DNA from: UBA927 sp964361785
Lineage (GTDB): Bacteria; Patescibacteriota; Microgenomatia; UBA10105; UBA927
Reading direction: 5' to 3'
DNA length: 64,000 bases
Assembly (NCBI GenBank): GCA_964361785.1
Contig: CAYIBX010000003.1
Coordinates: 11,693 to 75,692, forward strand
The position numbers and the translations under genes were made by a program. The first letter of the stretch is position 1; each line of letters opens with the position of its first letter. The notes beneath the pieces were generated by a model. That model made no database searches. It was not told the origin of the DNA and saw only the letters and a list, made by a program, of their open reading frames with translations. Shown piece by piece: positions 7,288 through 15,472 of this stretch.

Positions 7288-8160
7288 ATGACTAATGATT
7301 TCAAAGGAGCACATACACAATTTATCGAACATCTTCAGAGTCGCAGACGCGCTCATGCTACTATCGTAGCATATAGTAAAGACATCGAGCAGTTGGTGAG
7401 CTTTCTTTCTGACACTGGCAAAAAAGATGTAGCCGCAATATCACGTGAAGAACTCGAGGCGTTTTTAAAAAAACTAGCAGCCGATAATTATACCCCAAAG
7501 TCCATCTCACGAAAAATTAACTCCATGAAGACCTTCTACCGATTCTTAAAAACGACAGGGGTCGTCGCTGTCGATCCCGCAGGAGACATAGAACATCCCA
7601 AATACGAAGTGAAGCCTCCACGAATTCTTTCTAAGCTTGAGTATCGCGCACTTCGTGATTCTTGTCGCGGAGATGTGCGCACCTATGCAATTGTTGAGTT
7701 ATTTTTGCAAACGGGTATCCGCATCGGAGAGCTAGCAAACCTCATGTTACAAGACGTAAAAGATGTTGACCTTCATATTGCCCCAGAAGAGGGCCATGAA
7801 GAGCGCACGGTGCCACTAAACAAAGCAGCCAAAGAAGCGGTCAACAGTTGGCTTCTTGCCAGAGGCAATCCGCCAGCTGGCGCGAGTAAATCAACCGCTC
7901 TTTTTATCACCAAAACAGGTCGTCCACTTCTTATCCGAAATATTCGCACGGCCATTGACCGATTCTTTAAAATTGCAGGCATTGAAGATGCCAAAGTAAA
8001 TGACCTTCGCCATACGTTTATTGCTCACCACCTTATGTCAGGAACACCAATCACTACCATTAGTAAGTTGGTCGGACACAAACGTCTCTCAACCACAGAA
8101 AAGTACCTTGAATTTATTAAAGACAAGCACATCGAACACGTAAAATTAGAAGAACTTTAA
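7288..8160 (+). CDS. Tyrosine recombinase, XerC/XerD-like
   Basis: 290 residues. An N-terminal SAM-like core-binding domain (residues 5-90) precedes the catalytic domain. Visible catalytic elements: the first Arg in LQTGIRIGELANL, LRHTFIAHH, LVGHKRLSTTEKY with the nucleophilic Tyr. The usual box II HxxR reads NDLR here, so the first His is replaced by Asn. Xer recombinases resolve chromosome dimers at dif; an integrase role is also possible, but no attachment sites were seen. I used the ATG at 7288. The loop RGNPPAGASK is encoded by a palindromic element (TCCGCCAGCTGGCG, 7869-7882) also found in smpB. Confidence 0.85.
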   Translation: MTNDFKGAHTQFIEHLQSRRRAHATIVAYSKDIEQLVSFLSDTGKKDVAAISREELEAFLKKLAADNYTPKSISRKINSMKTFYRFLKTTGVVAVDPAGDIEHPKYEVKPPRILSKLEYRALRDSCRGDVRTYAIVELFLQTGIRIGELANLMLQDVKDVDLHIAPEEGHEERTVPLNKAAKEAVNSWLLARGNPPAGASKSTALFITKTGRPLLIRNIRTAIDRFFKIAGIEDAKVNDLRHTFIAHHLMSGTPITTISKLVGHKRLSTTEKYLEFIKDKHIEHVKLEEL

Positions 8161-8229
8161 GTATGTCTTTGTTTAATGATGGTGAACCCATTGCTCACGA
8201 AGTGACGGAAAAAAACGGAATTCAATAAT

Positions 8230-8258
8230 TTGCTCAATTTACAATCTTCTCTTACAAT
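8230..8258 (+). promoter_or_regulatory. valS promoter, leaderless
   Basis: TTGCTC (8230-8235), a 17-base spacer and TACAAT (8253-8258), then exactly six bases to the ATG. This is the clearest leaderless promoter in the window because both hexamers and the spacing are good. Confidence 0.7.
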
Positions 8259-8264
8259 AGCTTC

Positions 8265-10520
8265 ATGGACAAAAATTATCAGCCCAAAGACGTAGAAGAA
8301 CCCATATACAACATGTGGGAATCGGGGGGATACTTCAAGCCCACGGGTGATCCGAAGGCCAAACCATTTAGCATCCTTCTCCCTCCCCCAAACGCAAATG
8401 CAGATTTACACGTAGGACACGCGATGTATGTGATTGAAGACATCATGATTCGCTATCACCGCATGCTAGGTGATGCGTCGTTGTGGTTAGCTGGAGCTGA
8501 TCATGCAGGATTTGAGACGCAATTTGTGTATGAAAAGCATTTAGCTAAAAAAGGTATGAGTCGTTTTGATTTTGATCGCGAAACGCTTTATAAAGATATA
8601 TGGAGTTTTGTCCATGAAAATCGCGGCAAGATGGAAAACCAATTACGAAGACTTGGCTTTTCTCTTGATTGGTCAAGAAACATTTTTACCCTAGACCCAA
8701 AGATTGTAAAGACAGTCTACAACTCCTTTAAGCGTCTCTTTGATGAAGGGCTAGTATACAGAACCAACAGACTCGTCAATTACTGCACCAAAGACGGCAC
8801 GGGATTTTCAGACTTAGAAGTATTGTACGTCGAACGAAACGATCCGATGTATTATTTAACATACGGTCCGTTTACAATAGCTACTGCGCGACCGGAAACG
8901 AAATTTCGAGACACGGCATTGGCCGTAAACCCCAAAGATAAACGCTATAAAAAATATATTGGTCAAACTCTAGAAATCATGGGGTTATTGGGCCCGATAA
9001 AAATGACGGTCATCCCCGATCCGGATGTAAATCCTACATTTGGCACGGGCATTATGAAAGTCACTCCAGCTCACGATCCACATGACTTTGCGTTAGGACA
9101 AAAATTTAATCTTCCGATAACACCAATTATTGATTTTCGCGGAAAGATGGATTTTTCGTGGTTTTTATCGCAAAAAAATATTGATTCGAAATATAAATCA
9201 CGAGCCGAAACGTATCATGGAAAAAAAGTTGCCATTGCACGACAACTTATGATTGAGGATTTAAAGACTGATGGGCTCATGGTAAAAATTGATGAACAAT
9301 ACACACACCGCGTCGGTACGTGCTGGAAGTGTGGAACAGTCATTGAACCATTGCCGCTTGAGCAGTGGTATATAAAAGTAAAACCATTAGCTGAGAAGGC
9401 TATAAAAACAATTAAAGAAAAAAAGGTGGCATTCGTTCCTAAACGATTTGAAAAAACTGCCGTCCTGTGGCTTACTAATTTTCATGACTGGAATATTAGT
9501 CGTCAAAATGTCTGGGGGATACGAATACCAGCGTGGCGGTGCCTTGATTGTGCAACAACAAATTTAACCAATCAAACCAATCCGACCCGCTTCGCCGTAA
9601 CTCCAGCGAGGCGAGCCAATAAGTCCAATCATACTGAGTGGACTGTAACAAAAGGAGAGACTCCAAAAACTTGTACAACGTGTGGGGGGGCGAAATTAGA
9701 ACAAGACACAGACACATTTGATACGTGGTTTTCGTCTGGACAGTGGCCATTTGCGACACTTAAAGCTACGAATAATCCAGAAGACTATAAAAGGTTCTAT
9801 CCCACATCTGTCATGGAGACAGGCTATGATATTTTGCCTTGGTGGGTATGCCGCATGCTTATGCTTGGCACATATTTAACTGATGATGTACCGTTTAAAA
9901 CGGTATATCTTCACGGGTTAGTTCGCGACGCCAAAGGTCAAAAAATGAGCAAGTCCAAAGGAAATGTTATCAACCCTCTGCAAATGGTAGACCTCTACGG
10001 AGCAGATGCATTGCGAATGGCATTAGTATTTGGCACAGGAGCTGGTAATGATCAAGCACTTTCTGAAGATAAAATCAGAAGCATGAGAAACTTTGCCAAC
10101 AAATTATGGAACATTGCAAGATTTATGATAATGAATATTAATGCGGTAAACGTTCCAATCCCTTTTTATGATGAAGCCGTGCATAAAAATCTTGACGACA
10201 AAAATGATAAACGCATCATTACAGAACTCAATATGCTCACCGCGAAAGTGGCCAAACAAATGGAGACCTATCGTTTCTCTGATGCTTCCAAATCAATCTA
10301 CGAATTTGCATGGCACAGATTGGCGGATATTCATCTAGAAAAAAATAAAGAGAGATTTAAAAATGGAGACGTGCAAGCACTCGCAGTCTTACGGCACGTA
10401 TTTTCAACTATCTTAAAACTCCTTCATCCATTTATGCCGTTTGTCACAGAACATCTTTGGAATGAATTGCCAAAGAAAACAAATGTGCCGCTGATTATTT
10501 CTCCGTGGCCGAAGATGTAG
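8265..10520 (+). CDS. valS: Valyl-tRNA synthetase
   Basis: 751 residues, class I. HIGH motif is HVGH at residues 49-52; KMSKS at about 560-564; the editing domain contains ATARPETKFRDTALAV and GTGIMKVTPAHDPHDF. Zinc-binding pairs are visible (CWKCG, CLDC, CTTCGG). It charges tRNA-Val and hydrolyses Thr-tRNA. The protein is short for the family because the C-terminal coiled-coil tRNA-binding arm is absent. The segment around residues 433-458 (TNLTNQTNPTRFAVTPARRA) between the last Cys pairs looks like an insertion: its DNA (9561-9637) is a degenerate repeat with a CGCTTCGCC/GGCGAG palindrome. The 3' end overlaps a convergent gene by 26 bases. Confidence 0.95.
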   Translation: MDKNYQPKDVEEPIYNMWESGGYFKPTGDPKAKPFSILLPPPNANADLHVGHAMYVIEDIMIRYHRMLGDASLWLAGADHAGFETQFVYEKHLAKKGMSRFDFDRETLYKDIWSFVHENRGKMENQLRRLGFSLDWSRNIFTLDPKIVKTVYNSFKRLFDEGLVYRTNRLVNYCTKDGTGFSDLEVLYVERNDPMYYLTYGPFTIATARPETKFRDTALAVNPKDKRYKKYIGQTLEIMGLLGPIKMTVIPDPDVNPTFGTGIMKVTPAHDPHDFALGQKFNLPITPIIDFRGKMDFSWFLSQKNIDSKYKSRAETYHGKKVAIARQLMIEDLKTDGLMVKIDEQYTHRVGTCWKCGTVIEPLPLEQWYIKVKPLAEKAIKTIKEKKVAFVPKRFEKTAVLWLTNFHDWNISRQNVWGIRIPAWRCLDCATTNLTNQTNPTRFAVTPARRANKSNHTEWTVTKGETPKTCTTCGGAKLEQDTDTFDTWFSSGQWPFATLKATNNPEDYKRFYPTSVMETGYDILPWWVCRMLMLGTYLTDDVPFKTVYLHGLVRDAKGQKMSKSKGNVINPLQMVDLYGADALRMALVFGTGAGNDQALSEDKIRSMRNFANKLWNIARFMIMNINAVNVPIPFYDEAVHKNLDDKNDKRIITELNMLTAKVAKQMETYRFSDASKSIYEFAWHRLADIHLEKNKERFKNGDVQALAVLRHVFSTILKLLHPFMPFVTEHLWNELPKKTNVPLIISPWPKM
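9561..9637. repeat. Repeat-like in-frame insertion within valS
   Basis: A tract of CCAAT-rich degenerate units (complement: GATTGG and TTATTGG units) surrounding an imperfect GC-rich inverted repeat. It keeps the frame open and adds about 25 residues of low-complexity sequence between two zinc-binding Cys pairs. Insertion is inferred from composition and position. Confidence 0.55.
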
Positions 10521-11364
10521 CTGGAATTTTTACTGATTCGATAATTTGATCAAAAATCACATCATCTGCCGCAAAATCAGTAAGTATCCCCACTGGTGAA
10601 AAATGATTAAATTCTACAGACTCTGTATCAGATACTGAAACCAAAACTCCTCGCATTTTTGTGAATTGATATCCGCCACCGGTTCTTCCAATAAAATCTC
10701 CGACATATTCATAGACATCTTTTCCACCAACGCGCACTTGACGCATGGTAAATTCCTTGCCATTTACGTCAGTAAGAATTGCTCCACGAAAATCAGGTAA
10801 GCGTTCACCCCTGCCTCTGGCTGCTACGGTAAATCGTGTGCCGCCTGAAAAATTGGTGCCAGACGAGGGACATCCGCTTCCATCACAAGTTGGTAATAAA
10901 ACCACTTGCGGTAATTGATATGTCACGGATTTAAGTATCGAACCGAGCGCTGATACAGAAACTGTTTGCCACTGGGATAAAGAACCTGATCCTGTTGCAT
11001 TCAATGCGCGTTCATCAGGTGTCGGTGTCGCAAAAAGATTTGGCGATGATACATCTGTACTATTTTCCGAGCTTGTTTCCGGAGAAACAAAAAATCGAAG
11101 TTGTGAACTTAACCAAATACCAAGTCCAAAAAGCAGTGTAATAAAAATACAAGTGCCAAGCCTTTTTCGACGGGGTTTTTTCACTGGCACATGGGGAACA
11201 TCAAGCAAATGTTGCGCCACTTCTTGAGGAGTTGATTGAGAAACAGCGGCAGTCTTTGTGTCAGGAACTTGTGACGGTGTAAGCTCAGGTGCTTCTTCAA
11301 AGGTAAGACCTGCTTCTTGCGCTTTTTGTGCTGGTGTTTTTTCTTCGTTTATGGTGTCAACCAT
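10495..11364 (-). CDS. Single-pass membrane protein with extracytoplasmic domain, unknown
   Basis: 289 residues. A long acidic, Pro-rich cytoplasmic N-terminus ends in a basic stop (KKPRRKR), then one membrane helix (LGTCIFITLLFGLGIWL, around residues 68-85), a Ser/Thr linker and a C-terminal domain that looks beta-rich. The Cys pair CDGSGC may form a disulfide outside the cell. TACAAT lies 9 bases before the chosen ATG; a GTG at 11382 that overlaps the efp stop codon is an alternative start. No family recognised. Confidence 0.65.
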   Translation of the reverse strand: MVDTINEEKTPAQKAQEAGLTFEEAPELTPSQVPDTKTAAVSQSTPQEVAQHLLDVPHVPVKKPRRKRLGTCIFITLLFGLGIWLSSQLRFFVSPETSSENSTDVSSPNLFATPTPDERALNATGSGSLSQWQTVSVSALGSILKSVTYQLPQVVLLPTCDGSGCPSSGTNFSGGTRFTVAARGRGERLPDFRGAILTDVNGKEFTMRQVRVGGKDVYEYVGDFIGRTGGGYQFTKMRGVLVSVSDTESVEFNHFSPVGILTDFAADDVIFDQIIESVKIPATSSATEK

Positions 11365-11381
11365 GACAATTTTATTGTACA

Positions 11382-11945
11382 CTATCCGCGTTCAAGATAC
11401 GTTCCAGTTTCAGGATCTATCCCAATCGTATCGCCTTCTTTGATAAAAAGAGGAACGGTCACAATAGCGCCAGTTTCTGTCGTTACCATCTTCGTGGCTC
11501 CTGACGATGAATTTCCCTTAACCCCCTCAGAACTCTCTAATACCTTTAGCCAAATCTTTTTGGGAAAACGCACACCTACCGCCTCATCACCCAACACCAA
11601 CACTTGATACGTATCGTTGGATCGCAAATATTTTACAAAGTCAGAAAGCAATGATTTTTTAATGTTGTATTGTTCAAAAGAAAAATTATCCATGAAAACA
11701 AATGCGTCGCTTTCTTTGTACAAAAACTGCATCTCTCTTGTCACGACATCAAGCTCTGTAGCCGACTCCCCAGACTTAAAGGTAAATTCTATTACCTTTC
11801 CACTTGTGAGCGACTTTAGTTTTGTTCGTACAAAAGCAGAGCCCTTCCCAGGATTTACAAAAGTCATATCGGTCATCAGGTTTGGTTCCCCCCGAAACTC
11901 AATAAATATGCCTTTTTTGAATTGTGTGGTGGTTATTTTTCCCAT
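11382..11945 (-). CDS. efp: Translation elongation factor P
   Basis: 187 residues, full length. The KOW-like N-terminal domain carries VNPGKGSAFVRTK, with the modifiable Lys at exactly residue 34 as in E. coli EF-P. The middle OB domain and C-terminal domain (GDTIGIDPETGTYLERG) are complete. EF-P relieves ribosome stalling at polyproline. An EpmA-like ligase is encoded 500 bases away on the same strand, suggesting this Lys is lysylated. The polyproline-containing proteins in this window would be among its targets. Confidence 0.95.
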   Translation of the reverse strand: MGKITTTQFKKGIFIEFRGEPNLMTDMTFVNPGKGSAFVRTKLKSLTSGKVIEFTFKSGESATELDVVTREMQFLYKESDAFVFMDNFSFEQYNIKKSLLSDFVKYLRSNDTYQVLVLGDEAVGVRFPKKIWLKVLESSEGVKGNSSSGATKMVTTETGAIVTVPLFIKEGDTIGIDPETGTYLERG

Positions 11946-11985
11946 ACAGAGTGTTATTATCCCATGAGTAATGTCTTTGAGACAA

Positions 11986-12444
11986 CTACACTAAAAGTTT
12001 AAATACCTTGCGAGCATGTGTGCCACCACGCTTTTCATAAAATTTGTGGGCACGGGTAAGCGGCAAACTCGACGTTAATTCGATTGTATGGATATTGTGA
12101 TCTTTGGCAAACTGTTTAATAAACTCCAGAAGTTTCGTACCAATTCCTTTCCCCCTCAGTGTTTTTTCAACAATAAAATCGTCAAGATGGGCAAATGGCT
12201 TTCCCGTAATAAAATCATGCAGGATGAAAAACGTTGCCGCTGCTATAATCCTGTCATTATCTTCCACGATAAATACTTTTCTATCCTCCCGCTTGATTGC
12301 CTCCAAATAATTCACACGCCCTTTTTCATGAGCTCTCACATTATCAGGATCAAAGCACACAAGCTCATTTACTATCTCACCGAGTTGATTTAAAAGGTGA
12401 AGCACTTGGTCACAATCAGTTTCTGTAGCAAGTCGTATAGTCAT
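11986..12444 (-). CDS. GNAT family N-acetyltransferase
   Basis: 152 residues, a complete GNAT fold. Acetyl-CoA-binding motif A is visible as VEKTLRGKGIGTKLLEFI near residue 90-107, followed by HTIELTSSL and a RAHKFYEKRGG segment typical of motif B. The substrate cannot be told from sequence. It begins 5 bases after the EpmA-like gene on the same strand, so they probably share a transcript. A role in modifying a translation factor or ribosomal protein would be speculation. Confidence 0.85.
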   Translation of the reverse strand: MTIRLATETDCDQVLHLLNQLGEIVNELVCFDPDNVRAHEKGRVNYLEAIKREDRKVFIVEDNDRIIAAATFFILHDFITGKPFAHLDDFIVEKTLRGKGIGTKLLEFIKQFAKDHNIHTIELTSSLPLTRAHKFYEKRGGTHARKVFKLLV

Positions 12445-12449
12445 AAAAT

Positions 12450-13511
12450 TTATGAAAGTAATTCCTCAATAGGAAAAAATAACGTGTCTTGAATTTTCTC
12501 TGTATCAGCAAAGAGCATGATCAGTCTATCAACGCCGACAGCAATTCCGCTGCACTGCGGCATTCCAACTTTAAGCGCGTCTATAAAATTGTGGTCATAT
12601 TCATACGTAGTACGGTGTGCGCGTTTAATCGCTCGCAGCTCTTCTTTAAATCGCGAATCTTGTTCTTTCCAATTAGTAAGCTCTCCATAACAATCGCCAA
12701 GCTCCAAACCTTCAATGTAAAATTCAAATCGCTCAGCAAATCGTGGATCAGAATCTTTTTTACGCGCAAGAGCTCCCATGACAGAGGGAAATTCATACAG
12801 GATTGTCGGTTTTCCTCGCCCAAGATTGTGTTCGATTTCATTTAAAAAAATTTGGTTAAATAACGCTTCCCATGTCGTATGTATTTCTACTGCATACCCT
12901 TTCTTACGTGCAATAATTCTGGCTTTTTGTTCATCTAAGAATTCATTAAAATCTATATGTGCCCATTTATTGAATGCTTCTGTCACCGTTAATCTCTCCC
13001 ATGATTTTGAAAGATCAACATGAGCATGTTGATACAGCAATTCTTTCGTAGTCCTTCCATTAGAAATCTCAAGAGAACGCAATAGGTATGTATTAATAAA
13101 AAGAAGTAGGTCTTCACAGTCTTTCATGATCTCTGTATACCCTACCCCCACACGATACCACTCCAAAATCGTAAACTCTGGGTTATGGGTGATACTTTGT
13201 GTCTCCATGTTTCGAAAGCTTTTCGTCACACTAAAGCAGTTGCCGATGCCGGCCACCAATAATTTTTTGAGCGGCACCTCAGGAGACGTTGAAAGATATG
13301 CGCGTGTTTTATTTCTATTTCTATCCAATAAGCTTGTTTCAAAAACTTCCAAATAACTTTCAGCAGGTGGGTGGCCAATGAGGATCGGTGTTTCTACTTC
13401 ATGAAACCCTTGTCCCTCAAAAAACAATCGTATCGCTCGAAGCACGCGCTCTCGCACAAAATACTGTTGCCACAGCAAGGGGTTTTCTTTTAATTTTTGC
13501 CACGTTTTCAT
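12450..13511 (-). CDS. epmA: EpmA/PoxA-like EF-P lysyl ligase (class II LysRS paralogue)
   Basis: 353 residues: a class II lysyl-tRNA synthetase catalytic core without the N-terminal anticodon-binding OB domain. Motif 2 includes FRNMETQSITHNPEFTILEWY; the substrate region has LELGDCYGELTNWKEQ; motif 3 is SGIAVGVDRLIMLFAD near residue 321. These match EpmA (E. coli 325 residues), which attaches beta-lysine to Lys34 of EF-P. The nearby efp keeps that Lys. No EpmB (lysine 2,3-aminomutase) gene is in the window, so the attached amino acid is unknown. A stand-alone tRNA-independent ligase with another substrate remains possible. Confidence 0.88.
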   Translation of the reverse strand: MKTWQKLKENPLLWQQYFVRERVLRAIRLFFEGQGFHEVETPILIGHPPAESYLEVFETSLLDRNRNKTRAYLSTSPEVPLKKLLVAGIGNCFSVTKSFRNMETQSITHNPEFTILEWYRVGVGYTEIMKDCEDLLLFINTYLLRSLEISNGRTTKELLYQHAHVDLSKSWERLTVTEAFNKWAHIDFNEFLDEQKARIIARKKGYAVEIHTTWEALFNQIFLNEIEHNLGRGKPTILYEFPSVMGALARKKDSDPRFAERFEFYIEGLELGDCYGELTNWKEQDSRFKEELRAIKRAHRTTYEYDHNFIDALKVGMPQCSGIAVGVDRLIMLFADTEKIQDTLFFPIEELLS

Positions 13512-13520
13512 TTCGTAGGG

Positions 13521-14174
13521 TTATAAGAAGCGAAGTACTTTTGCTTTTTGACGAAGCTCTGCAAACCATCCCTGCAATTTTTCTGCAACTCCGCTAGTTA
13601 TAATTGCTTGCTTTGCTTCTGTGCGAAGAGCTCCCTGATCCGTTGCCACGAGTGTCGCGCTATTTGTAGAAATATAGGCGTCGATATCTTTTTCAGAAAC
13701 AACCATGTCTTTTGACAAAAGTTTTTCAACAGTCAATTGGAGCAAAACTTGCTTTTCAAAATCGCTTTTTGAAAGTCCCTGAAATTTTAACAGCTCATCA
13801 AGAGACACATCTGCTCCTAAACTTGCGACGATTTCTTTTTCTTTTGCTTCAAGGTCTTCTTTTGATATTATGATCCCTGCCTTTTTTGCCTCATCTTTGA
13901 TAAGCATTTCGCCAATCATTCCCTCTAATGTTTGTTGACCAAACCTTGCACGCAATACACTGTGAAGCTGCCATGTAAAAATTGGTTTACCATTAACCAA
14001 AGAGGCTACCACCATGCCCTTATTCATACCAAGCAATACCAAAAGTAAAACAGCAAGAGCTACAGAAACTATTTGCACACGTCTTTTATTGGAAACTGGT
14101 TGCGTTCTGTAATTAGATACTATCTCGAGAGAATCAACCTTCGTTGTTTGTGGAATGACTTTTTTCTTTTTCAT
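13521..14174 (-). CDS. SurA-N-like membrane-anchored chaperone domain protein
   Basis: 217 residues. Basic N-terminus, one membrane helix (VQIVSVALAVLLLVLLGM, about residues 33-50), then a helical domain with the SurA/PrsA N-terminal pattern: VNGKPIFTWQL, MIGEMLIKDEAKKAGI, SKEDLEAK, LLKFQGLSKSDFEKQVLLQLTVEKLL. No parvulin PPIase domain follows, so it probably acts as a holdase for exported proteins. It precedes the EpmA-like gene by 9 bases on the same strand. Confidence 0.75.
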   Translation of the reverse strand: MKKKKVIPQTTKVDSLEIVSNYRTQPVSNKRRVQIVSVALAVLLLVLLGMNKGMVVASLVNGKPIFTWQLHSVLRARFGQQTLEGMIGEMLIKDEAKKAGIIISKEDLEAKEKEIVASLGADVSLDELLKFQGLSKSDFEKQVLLQLTVEKLLSKDMVVSEKDIDAYISTNSATLVATDQGALRTEAKQAIITSGVAEKLQGWFAELRQKAKVLRFL

Positions 14175-14292
14175 ATAGAGTTAAGGATATCACATCGCAA
14201 CAATAAAGAACAAGTTGTATTTTACTCTTCACTTTTTCTCTCCAATCTTCTATAGTCATACTATTATTTATTCTACTCGTTGGCTCCTTCAT

Positions 14293-14754
14293 ATGGCTAT
14301 GAAAAAAATTTTTACACACAGTGCTTCTTGGCGCACAAACAGTATTCACGTGGCCGCAATTGTTGGATCAATCACCGTAATTGCGATCATAAGTTTTTTT
14401 TCCTTCATCTATATACAATGTACTTTTCCAATTATGAAGCTCTCTTGGGCTACTGAGGTGTCAAAAAATACGTGCTCACTCTATGCTAACAATTTTATAG
14501 AAAATAATGTTCTTGGTGCTCAAAATCAAAACACTTCAGGTGACATATCTACTCTTGAAAAATCACGGGACTATTGGCTACAAACCATAACTACTCATCC
14601 AGACTATGAAGATGCGTATGTGCAGCTTATTATTCTTTCGTATCAATTAAAAAACAACGAGGGCGTACGTCGCTACATTAATGCTCTCACAATACAAAAC
14701 CCAATTCATAGTCAGCTGAATTTACTTATAAAACTTCTCGACAATGATAAGTGA
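14293..14754 (+). CDS. Single-pass membrane protein with TPR-like tail
   Basis: 153 residues from ATG 14293 (MAMKKIF). One membrane helix (VAAIVGSITVIAIISFFSFIY) lies near residues 20-40. The rest is helical; DYWLQTITTHPDYEDAYVQL has the spacing of a tetratricopeptide repeat. TPR-anchored proteins usually scaffold assemblies at the membrane; the partner is unknown. It is convergent with the L25 gene, 10 bases away. Confidence 0.65.
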   Translation: MAMKKIFTHSASWRTNSIHVAAIVGSITVIAIISFFSFIYIQCTFPIMKLSWATEVSKNTCSLYANNFIENNVLGAQNQNTSGDISTLEKSRDYWLQTITTHPDYEDAYVQLIILSYQLKNNEGVRRYINALTIQNPIHSQLNLLIKLLDNDK

Positions 14755-14764
14755 AGCGCTCGAA

Positions 14765-15472
14765 TCATTTTTTCTCTTCTGAGGGAGTCGTCGTAGGTGC
14801 TTTTTCTTTTTCACCATCCTTTGCTTCACCTGTGCCCTCAGTTGGGGTAACTCCCTCAGAAGCCGCGGCTGCTGCAGCTGCTTTTTCTGCCTCAAGCGCT
14901 TCTTCTTGAGCTTCTTTGCTGACGATTGCGGTAGCCTTTACTATACCCACCGATATGTCTGTGAGTATGCTAACTCCCACAGGGATAACAAGGTCTGAGA
15001 CTAGCACCTCTTGATTTAAGTCAGTGAGCACTGAAACATCTACTTCAATTTTCTCAGGGAGCTCTGCCGGCAACGCCTCAACTTCCACCTCAGACAATAG
15101 TGTTAATAATACGGCCGTCTTAGAAACGACAGTGGGTGCCTCACCAACAAAAATGAGCGGCACGTTTGTTTTTACTTTCTGTTTAAGATCTACTTGATAA
15201 AATTCTACATGAAGTATGTCTGCTGACACAGGGTCCCTCTGAATATTGTGAATAAGCACTGGTTTTACTGTCGAATCGACCGTCAACTCTATAACCCCTG
15301 TTTCTCCTGCGTGGGCAAAGATTGCTTTAAATGCTAGAGCGTCGACCTCTAAAGAAAGACTTTCAAGTCCCTTTCCATAAACGTTTGCTGGGAGCGTTCC
15401 TTTCAGTCGTAAATTTTTGACTTTCCGGCCGGTATCCGCTCGTATCTTTCCAATAAGAGTATATTTTTTCAT
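14765..15472 (-). CDS. rplY: 50S ribosomal protein L25 (CTC form)
   Basis: 235 residues. N-terminal L25 domain (RKVKNLRLKGTLPANVYGKG) binds 5S rRNA; the TL5/CTC-type C-terminal beta domain (LPAELPEKIEVDVSVL) follows, then an Ala/Glu/Lys/Thr-rich tail of about 45 residues with no recognisable fold. The start overlaps the end of the DUF4012 gene by 4 bases (ATGA), an unusual partner for a ribosomal protein and a sign of translational coupling. Confidence 0.93.
   Translation of the reverse strand: MKKYTLIGKIRADTGRKVKNLRLKGTLPANVYGKGLESLSLEVDALAFKAIFAHAGETGVIELTVDSTVKPVLIHNIQRDPVSADILHVEFYQVDLKQKVKTNVPLIFVGEAPTVVSKTAVLLTLLSEVEVEALPAELPEKIEVDVSVLTDLNQEVLVSDLVIPVGVSILTDISVGIVKATAIVSKEAQEEALEAEKAAAAAAASEGVTPTEGTGEAKDGEKEKAPTTTPSEEKK

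Noticed and set aside
8163..8228. Short open frame of 21 codons (MSLFNDGEPIAHEVTEKNGIQ) between xer and valS
   Set aside because: No Shine-Dalgarno, no homologue recognised, too short; it lies in the region before the valS promoter.
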